Assembly: GCA_934317205.1 (NCBI GenBank)
Contig: CAKREL010000059.1
Coordinates: 1-15,001 of the forward strand
Source: an uncultured Eubacterium sp.
Lineage (GTDB): Bacteria; Bacillota; Clostridia; Lachnospirales; Lachnospiraceae
DNA: 15,001 nt
Reading direction: 5' to 3'
Each line of letters opens with the position of its first letter. Position 1 is the first letter of the stretch. The notes under the pieces were generated by a model that searched no databases, was not told where the DNA came from, and saw only the letters and a list, made by a program, of their open reading frames with translations. The position numbers were made by a program, and so were the translations under genes. Positions 7,829 to 14,950 of the stretch are shown in pieces.

Positions 7829-8872
7829 ATGGAAAAAACAGATATCAAATCATTGCCATTGGAGCAGTTAGAACAGTGGGTAATCGAACACGGAGAGAAA
7901 AAGTTCAGGGCAAAGCAGCTGTATCAGTGGATGCATGTCAAACTGGCAGATGACCTGGATCAGATGAGTAATCTTCCGGCAAAGTTAAGAAATGAGATTT
8001 CAGAAAAATGTACATTTACAGTACTAAGTCAGGTGACGATGCAGGAATCTGCCATCGACGGTACAAGAAAGTATCTTTTTGAATTGGAAGACCATAATAT
8101 GGTAGAAAGCGTATTAATGCGTTACAAACACGGCAATTCTGTATGCATTTCTTCACAGGTTGGCTGTCGCATGGGCTGTCGCTTCTGTGCATCAACGTTA
8201 GATGGTTTAGTACGAAATCTGACTCCGGCAGAAATGCTCGAACAGATTTACCGGATCAGTGCAGATACCGGAGAACGTGTGTCTAACGTGGTTGTCATGG
8301 GAACGGGTGAGCCACTGGATAACTATGAAAATCTGCTGACGTTTATCCAGATGCTGACAGATGAAAATGGGTTACATATCAGTCAGAGAAATATCACAGT
8401 ATCTACCTGTGGGCTGGTACCGCGTATCCGCGATCTGGCTAAAGCAGATCTGCAGATCACGCTGGCTTTATCCCTGCATGCTTCCAATCAGGAGAAACGA
8501 CTGGAGCTGATGCCGGTGGCAAAAGCCTATGAGATCCATGAAGTGGTCAGTGCGATGCGGGATTATTTTGAAGAAACCGGGCGCCGGGTGACATTTGAAT
8601 ACAGTCTGGTGGCCGGTGTCAATGATACAGAGGAAGATGCAAAAGAACTGGCAGAATTGATCAGAGGTATCAATTGTCATGTCAATTTGATACCAGTAAA
8701 CCCGATTAAAGAACGAGATTTTGTGCAACCTGACGGAAAAGCGGTGCAGGAATTTAAAAATAAACTTGAAAAATGTAGAATAAATGTTACTATTAGAAGA
8801 GAAATGGGCCGTGATATAGATGGCGCATGCGGACAGTTGCGCAAACGGTTCTCAGAAAGGCAGGACTCTTAG
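7829..8872 (+). CDS. rlmN: 23S rRNA (adenine-2-C2)-methyltransferase RlmN, radical SAM
   Basis: Dual-specificity enzyme that methylates C2 of A2503 in 23S rRNA and, in studied species, A37 of some tRNAs. The 347 residues show the iron-sulfur cluster motif CRMGCRFC (C113, C117, C120), MGTGEPLDNY, and LSLHA in the SAM-binding barrel. The two cysteines of the methyl-transfer chemistry are present: C106 (in VCISSQVGC) and C334 (in GACGQL near the C-terminus). The N-terminal helical RNA-binding part is intact (FRAKQLYQWM). The start has a modest AGAGAG about 7 bases upstream. Gaps are 12 bases to rsmB and 3 bases to prpC. The Cfr resistance paralogue is less likely given the housekeeping context. 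Confidence 0.95.
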   Translation: MEKTDIKSLPLEQLEQWVIEHGEKKFRAKQLYQWMHVKLADDLDQMSNLPAKLRNEISEKCTFTVLSQVTMQESAIDGTRKYLFELEDHNMVESVLMRYKHGNSVCISSQVGCRMGCRFCASTLDGLVRNLTPAEMLEQIYRISADTGERVSNVVVMGTGEPLDNYENLLTFIQMLTDENGLHISQRNITVSTCGLVPRIRDLAKADLQITLALSLHASNQEKRLELMPVAKAYEIHEVVSAMRDYFEETGRRVTFEYSLVAGVNDTEEDAKELAELIRGINCHVNLIPVNPIKERDFVQPDGKAVQEFKNKLEKCRINVTIRREMGRDIDGACGQLRKRFSERQDS

Positions 8873-8875
8873 AAG

Positions 8876-9619
8876 ATGAAGATATGTTCTCTTACAGATA
8901 TTGGAAGTACAAGAGAGATGAATCAGGACTATCTCTATTCCTCAGAAGAGGCTGTAGGAAAACTGCCCAATCTGTTTATAGTAGCAGACGGTATGGGGGG
9001 ACATAAAGCAGGCGAATTTGCATCCCGTTATGTGGTGGAGACAACTGTTCGAACCATTGAGGGAAGCAAGGAGGAAGAGCCGATTACGATTTTGTCGGAA
9101 AGCATTGAGACAGCTAATCGGAAATTAAAAGAATATGCGGATGCTCATCAGCAGATGAAAGGAATGGGTACCACGATTGTCGCTGCAGTGATCCAGGAGA
9201 GATCATTGATTGCTGCAAATGTCGGTGACAGCCGCCTGTATGTAGTCGGGGATGAGATCACACAAGTGACGCAGGATCATTCCCTTGTACAGGAGTTAGT
9301 GCGACTTGGTCAGATGGATCAGGAGAGCGCAAAGACGCATCCGGATAAAAATGTTATCACACGGGCTGTTGGTGTGTCAGATAATGTGAAAATTGATATA
9401 TTTGAACGGCAGCTAAATCCGGGAGAATATATCGTACTTTGCTCAGATGGTCTGACAAATATGGTAGATGATGCAGTAATCCTGCAGATTCTGCATGGCG
9501 CAGGCAACCTTTCGGATAAAGCAGAGCAACTGATCAAACTTGCAAATAAAAACGGTGGAAAAGACAATATCACTGTTATAATAATAGAACCCAATTTAGA
9601 TGAGGTGACAGAATGTTAA
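8876..9619 (+). CDS. prpC: PP2C-family Ser/Thr protein phosphatase (PrpC/Stp)
   Basis: Metal-dependent phosphatase that reverses PrkC phosphorylation. The 247 residues contain the ordered PP2C motifs: DIGSTREMNQD (8-18), VADGMGGHKAGE (36-47), MGTT (97-100), ANVGDSRLY (114-122), CSDGL (189-193) and GGKDNITV (227-234). Metal-binding aspartates D18, D38, D118, D191 and D230 can all be assigned. No membrane segment is seen, so it is cytosolic. Only 3 bases separate it from rlmN, and AAAGGCAGGA upstream is a distant ribosome site. The end overlaps the prkC start by 7 bases, which points to coupled production of kinase and phosphatase, as in B. subtilis prpC-prkC. Confidence 0.95.
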   Translation: MKICSLTDIGSTREMNQDYLYSSEEAVGKLPNLFIVADGMGGHKAGEFASRYVVETTVRTIEGSKEEEPITILSESIETANRKLKEYADAHQQMKGMGTTIVAAVIQERSLIAANVGDSRLYVVGDEITQVTQDHSLVQELVRLGQMDQESAKTHPDKNVITRAVGVSDNVKIDIFERQLNPGEYIVLCSDGLTNMVDDAVILQILHGAGNLSDKAEQLIKLANKNGGKDNITVIIIEPNLDEVTEC

Positions 9620-11697
9620 AAAATGGAACGTTTATTGCTGACCGCTACGAAATTGTAGGAAAGGTCGGAACCGGAGGCATGTCTGACGTCTATAAGGCGA
9701 AGGATCATACTCTGGGCAGATTTGTGGCAATCAAAGTACTGAAAGAAGAATTCAGTGAAGATACCAATTTCGTAACGAAATTCCGCAGCGAAGCACAGGC
9801 AGCAGCGGGACTTGAGCATCCGAATATCGTCAATATTTATGATGTTGGAAGTGAGAATGGCATCCACTATATCGTTATGGAGTATGTGGAAGGTATCACA
9901 TTAAAAACGTATATTGAGAAAAAGGGACAGCTGAATTATAAGGAAGCGCTGAGTATTGCCATTCAGGTAGGACGCGGCATTCAGGCTGCCCATGCAAAAA
10001 ATATCATACACCGGGATATCAAACCGCAGAATATCATTATTTCCACAGATGGAAAAGTAAAGGTTACGGATTTCGGCATTGCCCGTGCCGTTTCTGAAAA
10101 TACGATTCATTCTGATGTAATGGGATCGGTACATTACGCATCCCCGGAGCAGGCACGAAATGGCTATGTCAGCAACAAGAGCGATATCTACTCTTTGGGA
10201 ATTGTAATGTATGAGATGGTGACCGGACGTGTACCATTTGATGGAGACAGTACTGTCGCCGTAGCAATCCAGCATCTGCAGGATGAGATGGTGCCGCCAA
10301 GTACGTATGCGCAGAATCTGCCGATCAGTCTGGAGAAGATCATTCAGAAATGTACCCAGAAAAGCCCGGATCGTCGTTACGACTCTATGGAGAGTCTGCT
10401 CATCGATCTGCGCAAATCTCTGCTGAATCCGGATGAAGACTTTGTGACGCTGGTACCATTCAGCCAGGATAAGACAAGAGTTCTGACAGATGACGAGATA
10501 AATCAGATCAAGAAGCAGACAGAAAATGTAAAGACAGATTCCAAGCCGGAAGCAGAGCAAAATACAAAAACTGATCCGGATGATGATGAGGATGAAGATT
10601 ATGATATGAGCGAGTACGATGAGGATGATGAGAAGGAAGAAGGACGTTTCCTGAATTCCAAGATGGAGAAAATCGTCGGTATCATGCGAATCGTTGTAGC
10701 TATCATCATTGCCATTATCGTAATTTATATTGTTGGAAGCTTTTTTGACATCTTCCACTTTGGATTTGGAAACAAAAATAATAAAAAAGATGACACATCC
10801 ATCACACAGCAGGATGAGGAAACAGTTGTCATGATCGACCTGAAAGGAAAGACACTTTCTGAAGCAAAGAAAGAGCTTGAGAAACTGGGACTGAAGGTCA
10901 GCGAGTCCGGAACCGAGATTTCTGATGAGTATGAAAAAGGTCAGATCATCGATCAGGATGTAGCCAAAGGTGAGACAGTAAAGACCGGCACAACCGTTAA
11001 AGTTACCGTTTCTGCCGGAACAGAGGAAGAAAATGCGAAGGATGTGGATGTACCGGATGTAACCGGAAAGACATCTGATTCAGCAATGTCAGCTCTCGAG
11101 GCAAAGAACCTTACTGTGAGTCGTGAATTTGAATTCAGTAACGATGTACCGGCTGGTCAGGTTATCCGTCAGGATCCAAAATCCGGAACAACTGTAAAAG
11201 AAGGCTCTAAAGTAACAATTTATGTCAGCCAGGGCAGTGAATCCATCAAAGTACCGAATGTGAAAGGACTGACAGAGGCAAATGCGAAATCAGCTCTTTC
11301 TGATTTTACTGTTACTACAAGTACAGAGCACAGTGATTCAGTGGCATCCGGAAATGTAATCAGTCAGAGTATTGATGCAGGTAAGTATGTGGATAAAGGA
11401 ACTGCGATCACGATCGTAATAAGTAGTGGACCGGAGCAGGTATCTTATTATATTAGATCCCAGGTGAATGCACCGACAGATGTAACCGTAAGCTCTGCAG
11501 ATATTGAACTGTATAAATCAGGCAGCAATGAGCTTATTAACCGATGGAATGATGTGACATCTTTCCCATATACCGTTGAGGCTCACGGACTTGATGTATC
11601 CAGTGGAAAGATTATCATTACATGGTATTATATCGATGCAGATGGAAATCCGACATCTTCCGTACAGGAAAAAGATATTTCTTTCAAAAAAGAGTAA
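9613..11697 (+). CDS. prkC: PASTA-domain membrane Ser/Thr kinase PrkC
   Basis: Hanks-type kinase sensing muropeptides or lipid II through extracellular PASTA domains. Of 694 residues, the cytosolic kinase (about 10-270) has the glycine loop GKVGTGGMSDVY, catalytic K41, E60, HRDIKPQN (133-140, D135), DFG (153-155) and the SPEQ activation end. A juxtamembrane stretch follows with a very acidic run at 321-343. One membrane segment lies at about 354-376. Three PASTA repeats occupy about 403-469, 475-541 and 543-606. The last 85 residues (610-694) are not PASTA-like, are rich in beta-type sequence, and I do not recognise them. GAGGTG 5 bases upstream supports the start, which overlaps prpC. The next gene encodes RsgA, whose B. 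subtilis orthologue CpgA is a known PrkC substrate. Confidence 0.95.
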   Translation: MLKNGTFIADRYEIVGKVGTGGMSDVYKAKDHTLGRFVAIKVLKEEFSEDTNFVTKFRSEAQAAAGLEHPNIVNIYDVGSENGIHYIVMEYVEGITLKTYIEKKGQLNYKEALSIAIQVGRGIQAAHAKNIIHRDIKPQNIIISTDGKVKVTDFGIARAVSENTIHSDVMGSVHYASPEQARNGYVSNKSDIYSLGIVMYEMVTGRVPFDGDSTVAVAIQHLQDEMVPPSTYAQNLPISLEKIIQKCTQKSPDRRYDSMESLLIDLRKSLLNPDEDFVTLVPFSQDKTRVLTDDEINQIKKQTENVKTDSKPEAEQNTKTDPDDDEDEDYDMSEYDEDDEKEEGRFLNSKMEKIVGIMRIVVAIIIAIIVIYIVGSFFDIFHFGFGNKNNKKDDTSITQQDEETVVMIDLKGKTLSEAKKELEKLGLKVSESGTEISDEYEKGQIIDQDVAKGETVKTGTTVKVTVSAGTEEENAKDVDVPDVTGKTSDSAMSALEAKNLTVSREFEFSNDVPAGQVIRQDPKSGTTVKEGSKVTIYVSQGSESIKVPNVKGLTEANAKSALSDFTVTTSTEHSDSVASGNVISQSIDAGKYVDKGTAITIVISSGPEQVSYYIRSQVNAPTDVTVSSADIELYKSGSNELINRWNDVTSFPYTVEAHGLDVSSGKIIITWYYIDADGNPTSSVQEKDISFKKE

Positions 11698-11706
11698 AGC
11701 ATACGT

Positions 11707-12588
11707 ATGAGACAGGGAAAGATTGTAAAAGGGATTGCCGGATTCTACTACGTTTCTGTAGTAGGATCCGGTATCTATGAATGTAAAGCAAAAGGCGTCT
11801 TCCGCCAGAAAAAGATGAAACCGCTGGTGGGGGACAATGTGGAAATTGATATTATCAATGAAGAGGAAAAGACCGGGAACGTGGTGGAAATCCTTCCAAG
11901 AAAAAATGCATTGATCCGACCGGCAGTAGCCAATGTGGATCAGGCACTGGTTATTTTTGCAGGGACTTCTCCAAAACCAAACCTGAATCTGCTGGATCGT
12001 TTTTTACTGATGATGGAACAGCAGGAAGTACCGACACTGATCTGCTTTAATAAAGAAGATCTGGCTTCGGAAGCAGAAATCCAGGAACTGAGAGATGCTT
12101 ACGAAACGAGCGGATATCCACTGTTTTTCCTCAGTGCAAAGGAAGAAGAGGGAATTGCGCCCCTGAGAGAAGCTCTGCAGGGCAAGACAACAACTGTTGC
12201 AGGACCGTCAGGTGTCGGAAAATCCACACTGATCAACCTGCTGGCACCAGACGTACAGATGGAGACTGGAGCCATCAGTGAGAAGATTCAGCGTGGAAAG
12301 CATACGACCCGTCATTCTCAGCTGATCATGCTGGATGAGGAGACGTATATCTTTGATACACCGGGATTCAGTTCCCTGGCTTCTGATTTTTTTGAAAAAG
12401 AGACACTGGGGATGTTGTTCCCAGAGTTTGTGGAGTATGAACAAAGCTGCCGTTTTACCGGATGCAGCCATATCGGCGAGCCGGACTGCGGCGTGAAAGA
12501 GGCACTGGCAGAAGGGAAAATAAGCCAGAGCCGTTATAATAATTACGTACAGATTTATAATGAACTCAAAGAAAAGAGAAAGTATTAA
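11707..12588 (+). CDS. rsgA: Ribosome small-subunit biogenesis GTPase RsgA (CpgA)
   Basis: Circularly permuted GTPase that checks late 30S assembly. The 293 residues show an N-terminal OB-fold, then motifs in permuted order. G4 NKED (115-118) and G5 SAK (143-145) precede G1 GPSGVGKS (166-173), the switch RGKHTT (196-201) and G3 DTPG (217-220). A C-terminal zinc module has C248, C253, H255 and C261. This order and the zinc site are diagnostic of the family. Only 9 bases separate it from prkC, and no strong ribosome site is visible, so translation may depend on coupling. The B. subtilis block has the same prkC-cpgA-rpe order. Confidence 0.95.
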   Translation: MRQGKIVKGIAGFYYVSVVGSGIYECKAKGVFRQKKMKPLVGDNVEIDIINEEEKTGNVVEILPRKNALIRPAVANVDQALVIFAGTSPKPNLNLLDRFLLMMEQQEVPTLICFNKEDLASEAEIQELRDAYETSGYPLFFLSAKEEEGIAPLREALQGKTTTVAGPSGVGKSTLINLLAPDVQMETGAISEKIQRGKHTTRHSQLIMLDEETYIFDTPGFSSLASDFFEKETLGMLFPEFVEYEQSCRFTGCSHIGEPDCGVKEALAEGKISQSRYNNYVQIYNELKEKRKY

Positions 12589-12605
12589 CAAAGGAGTATA
12601 AAAAA

Positions 12606-13259
12606 ATGAATTGTTTATCACCATCACTGCTGGCATCAGATTTTTCAATTCTTGGTGAGCAGGTAAAAATGCTGGATGAGGCAGGTGCACAGTATGTGCA
12701 TATCGATGTCATGGACGGAAGTTTTGTGCCAAGTATTTCCTTCGGACTTCCAGTCATCAAATCTATCCGGAAATGTTCAGAACGTATCTTTGATGTACAT
12801 CTGATGATCGATGAGCCGGTACGTTATATCGATGAATTTGTAGAAGCAGGTGCAGATCTGATCACTGTACACGCAGAAGCATGCAAGCACCTGGATCGTA
12901 CCATCCATGCGATCAAAGACCGTGGGGTACTGGCTGGTGTCGCCCTAAATCCGGCAACTCCGCTCTCCGTGCTGGATTACATTCTGCCGGAATGCGATAT
13001 GGTACTGCTGATGAGCGTCAATCCGGGATTTGGCGGACAGAAATACATTCCGTATACGACACAGAAAATCCGTGATCTGAAAGCAATGATGGAAGAAAAG
13101 CACTGTCAGGCTGATATCGAAGTTGATGGTGGTGTGTCACTGAAAAATGTGCAGGAAGTGCTCGATGCCGGAGCGAATATCATCGTAGCAGGAACAGCCG
13201 TATTCAAAGGAGACATCAAAGAAAACGTGGAAGCGTTCCTGGATATTATGGAAAAATAA
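12606..13259 (+). CDS. rpe: Ribulose-5-phosphate 3-epimerase
   Basis: TIM-barrel enzyme interconverting ribulose-5-phosphate and xylulose-5-phosphate in the pentose phosphate pathway. The 217 residues keep the active site: S7 near the start (LSPSLLASDF), H32 and D34 with HIDVMDG, H65 in DVHLMI, the flexible loop SVNPGFGGQ (137-145), and D174 in EVDGG. Phosphate-binding glycines lie in VAGTAVF. AAAGGAG sits 9 bases before the ATG, one of the best ribosome sites in the run. It is 17 bases after rsgA and 6 before thiN. Paralogous sugar-phosphate epimerases of this fold exist, but length and context fit Rpe. Confidence 0.95.
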   Translation: MNCLSPSLLASDFSILGEQVKMLDEAGAQYVHIDVMDGSFVPSISFGLPVIKSIRKCSERIFDVHLMIDEPVRYIDEFVEAGADLITVHAEACKHLDRTIHAIKDRGVLAGVALNPATPLSVLDYILPECDMVLLMSVNPGFGGQKYIPYTTQKIRDLKAMMEEKHCQADIEVDGGVSLKNVQEVLDAGANIIVAGTAVFKGDIKENVEAFLDIMEK

Positions 13260-13265
13260 GACGTT

Positions 13266-13913
13266 ATGCAGTGTTTAATTATTACTGGTGGAAGTATAGA
13301 ATATAACTTTGCTATCAAATATATAGAAGAGAGAATGTGGGATTATATTATATGTGCAGACGCGGGAATGAAGTTTTGTCATGAGGCAGAAATTTTACCT
13401 GATTTGATCCTGGGAGATTTTGACTCAGTAGATGAGGAATCTTATGAGTACTTCAAGACCGTTTGCCCGGAGCGAATGGAACAATTTCCAACGCATAAAG
13501 ATGAGACAGATACAGAGCTTGCATTACTTCGTGCAATCGAGGCCGGAGCGGATGCAGTCACGATGATCGGTGCTACCGGGACACGTCTGGATCATGTCAT
13601 GGGAAATATCCAGATGCTGAAACTGGCTTTGGACAGACAAGTATCCTGTCAGATTGTAGATGCTCACAACCGGATTCGCATGGTACAGGACGAGGCGATA
13701 TTGAAAAAGGCAGATCAGTTTGGAAAATATGTTTCCCTGCTTCCATTTACACCGAAGGTGACTGGCATCACATTAAAGGGATTTGCTTATGAAGTGGAAG
13801 ATTTTACCCTTGTCAGCGGAATTGCCCGCGGAGTGAGCAATGAACTGGAGGCAGAAACAGCAACGATCCACTGCAAAGATGGCATATTGCTTGTGATAGA
13901 GTCGAGAGATTAG
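13266..13913 (+). CDS. thiN: Thiamine pyrophosphokinase
   Basis: Transfers pyrophosphate from ATP to thiamine, giving the cofactor TPP directly from salvaged thiamine. The 215 residues show ADAG (31-34), GDFDS (50-54), KDETDTELAL (78-87) and GATGTRLDH (102-110), the nucleotide and metal site of the TPK catalytic domain. The C-terminal thiamine-binding half contains GVSNE in the usual place. The ATG is 6 bases after rpe and lacks a clear Shine-Dalgarno, so coupling with rpe is likely. No TPP riboswitch lies before it. It is the last gene of the run, followed by the hairpin at 13935. The same position is held by thiN (yloS) in B. subtilis. Confidence 0.94.
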   Translation: MQCLIITGGSIEYNFAIKYIEERMWDYIICADAGMKFCHEAEILPDLILGDFDSVDEESYEYFKTVCPERMEQFPTHKDETDTELALLRAIEAGADAVTMIGATGTRLDHVMGNIQMLKLALDRQVSCQIVDAHNRIRMVQDEAILKKADQFGKYVSLLPFTPKVTGITLKGFAYEVEDFTLVSGIARGVSNELEAETATIHCKDGILLVIESRD

Positions 13914-13934
13914 CAAAGATAAGCAGAAGAATAA

Positions 13935-13975
13935 ATAAGGAAATCCGTGAGTGCAGCACTCACGGATTTCCTTAT
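13935..13975. terminator. Strong hairpin terminator between convergent thiN and the kinase-like gene
   Basis: ATAAGGAAATCCGTGAGT (13935-13952) and its exact complement (13958-13975) form an 18-bp perfect stem around the loop GCAGC. The plus-strand continuation is only mildly T-rich (ATTGATTT). The minus-strand continuation (TTATTTATTCTTC pattern) is more T-rich. It probably serves both convergent transcripts, perhaps better for the minus-strand one. Confidence 0.75.
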
Positions 13976-13977
13976 AT

Positions 13978-14005
13978 TGATTTGGGTGTCAAAACACCCA
14001 AATCA
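13978..14005. repeat. Second perfect hairpin (12-bp stem, 4-base loop)
   Basis: TGATTTGGGTGT (13978-13989) pairs exactly with ACACCCAAATCA (13994-14005) around CAAA. No T-tract follows on the plus strand. Its GTGTCAAA (13986-13993) is also the reverse complement of TTTGACAC at 14047-14054 in the adjacent repeat copy, so an alternative longer-range pairing is possible. It is absent next to the other repeat copy, which suggests a later addition here. Confidence 0.7.
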
Positions 14006-14011
14006 TGATTC

Positions 14012-14068
14012 ATCCACCCTTGTGCAAGCACAGGTGGACTCCGACCTTTGACACTGTAATCTTATATT
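14012..14068. repeat. Direct repeat copy 1, just after the kinase-like gene
   Basis: A 57-bp block starting ATCCACCCTTGTGCAAGCAC matches 14688-14746 in the same orientation with about 5 substitutions and a 2-base length difference; the first 22 bases are identical. It contains an interrupted hairpin (CCACC...GGTGG enclosing TGTG-CAAG-CACA) and a GTAAT-CTTAT-ATTAC mini-hairpin. CTTATATT occurs at 14061-14068 and again at 13971-13978, bracketing the block together with the adjacent hairpin. The block touches the stop codon of the minus-strand gene. Confidence 0.8.
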
Positions 14069-14663
14069 ACTGATTAGATTGAATCAATTCTATAATATAC
14101 TGTACGCAGCGGTCGATACCAAGTACGCTGGTATTCAGACACATGCAGTGATTTTTCGGATCACCCCATTTGCGGTCAGTATAGTATTCATAATGAAGCC
14201 GTCTCTTCTTATCCATACCACGATTCATCGCAAGGGATTCCTTTTCCGGCAAATTGAAAAGCTGCTGGGTACGGGCTATTTTCTCTGGTTCATTGCCGTA
14301 TACAAAGATATGATATGTATCCGGCCGGTCTTTCAAAATGTAATCGGCGCAGCGTCCGATGATAACGCAAGAACCTTTTTTGGAAATCTCCTGAATGACC
14401 TGTGTCTGCGCAGCATAGACCTGGTCAGAAAGAGAACTTCCGGTGTGATCACGGCCGACAAATGCATAGGCAAACATATTCTTGGAAGGGGCATACTCGG
14501 ACTGCTCCTTCACAAAATCTTCTGAAAAGCCGGTTTTGTCTGCAATTTCCTGGATAATATCCTTGTCATAGAAAGGAATATTCATTTTTTCTGCAATTTT
14601 TTTCCCAATAGCATGCCCACCACTGCCAAATTCACGACTGATAGTAATGATAGTTTGTTTCAT
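14067..14663 (-). CDS. Cytidylate-kinase-like P-loop protein, function unknown
   Basis: 198 residues resembling the cytidylate kinase-like family (Pfam Cytidylate_kin2, recalled) common in clostridia. Visible landmarks are ITISREFGSGGHAIGKK (6-22), a variant phosphate-binding loop; FYDKDII (31-37); VIIGRCADYIL (100-110), whose Arg fits a nucleotide-binding position; and a basic lid-like segment DKKRRLHYEYYTDRKWG (151-167). These support a nucleotide or small-metabolite kinase. CMP kinase activity is not established, and a true cmk usually has a GPSGAGKS-type loop. The ATG at 14663 has AAGAAGG 7 bases upstream. An ATG two codons earlier lies too close to that site, and a frame extension to 14732 would translate the repeat. 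The gene stands alone, convergent to thiN and divergent from trpS. Confidence 0.8.
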   Translation of the reverse strand: MKQTIITISREFGSGGHAIGKKIAEKMNIPFYDKDIIQEIADKTGFSEDFVKEQSEYAPSKNMFAYAFVGRDHTGSSLSDQVYAAQTQVIQEISKKGSCVIIGRCADYILKDRPDTYHIFVYGNEPEKIARTQQLFNLPEKESLAMNRGMDKKRRLHYEYYTDRKWGDPKNHCMCLNTSVLGIDRCVQYIIELIQSNQ

Positions 14664-14687
14664 AGTCATACCTTCTTTCCTATATTG

Positions 14688-14746
14688 ATCCACCCTTGTG
14701 CAAGCACAGATGGACTCAGACTTTTTTGACATTGTAATCCTATATT
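14688..14746. repeat. Direct repeat copy 2, in the 5' leader of the kinase-like gene
   Basis: A 59-bp match to 14012-14068 in the same orientation. It is bracketed by a perfect 10-base direct repeat, TCCTATATTG, at 14678-14687 and 14738-14747. It differs from copy 1's bracket (CTTATATT) in the same way on both sides. On the minus strand the hairpin is kept by a U-G pair (CCATC with GGTGG). It lies between the predicted promoter at 14772-14780 and the ribosome site, so it should be transcribed as leader RNA. Confidence 0.8.
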
Positions 14747-14771
14747 GTAAAAACTGTATTTACCCATCTAT

Positions 14772-14780
14772 ATTATAACA
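14772..14780 (-). promoter_or_regulatory. Extended -10 promoter for the kinase-like gene
   Basis: The minus strand reads TGTTATAAT: a perfect TATAAT (14777-14772) with the TG of an extended -10. The -35 region 17 bases away is poor (TACATT). The predicted start near 14765 gives a leader of about 100 bases that contains repeat copy 2. Confidence 0.5.
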
Positions 14781-14893
14781 TACGGGGACGGGAAAATGTA
14801 ACATACAGATTTAAAAATGTGTTTATAATATTTGAATCCATATGATGAGTGAAGTGTAATAAAATTTACTGAAGAAATAAACGTTTCCTTTGG

Positions 14894-14922
14894 TTGACGA
14901 TAAAGCTCTGGTGGCATATAAT
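14894..14922 (+). promoter_or_regulatory. Near-consensus promoter for trpS
   Basis: TTGACG at 14894-14899, a 17-base spacer, then TATAAT at 14917-14922. Transcription should start near 14929, leaving a leader of about 22 bases. That is too short for a T-box, so control by tRNA-sensing leader RNA is not supported here. The rest of 14781-14893 is AT-rich, with no other feature I can support. Confidence 0.75.
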
Positions 14923-14950
14923 ATTAGGTATGTAAAGGAGTAGCAGAAAC

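Noticed and set aside
9901..10758. 285-residue open frame on the minus strand within prkC
   Set aside because: It lies opposite kinase-domain, acidic-linker and membrane codons. Its Ile/Leu-rich composition is what antisense of GAT/GAA-rich sequence produces; no motif or ribosome site is seen.
13240..13266. TPP riboswitch for thiN
   Set aside because: Only 6 bases separate rpe and thiN, and no THI-box-like sequence is seen.
14079..14525. 148-residue open frame on the plus strand opposite the kinase-like gene
   Set aside because: The minus-strand frame has recognisable family motifs and a good ribosome site; this one has neither.
14664..14732. Upstream extension of the kinase-like protein to 14732
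   Set aside because: It would translate repeat copy 2 (MSKKSESICACTR...), and the ribosome site AAGAAGG is placed for the ATG at 14663.
14781..14950. T-box leader before trpS
   Set aside because: The strong promoter at 14894-14922 leaves only about 22 bases of leader, and no T-box core or terminator hairpin is present.
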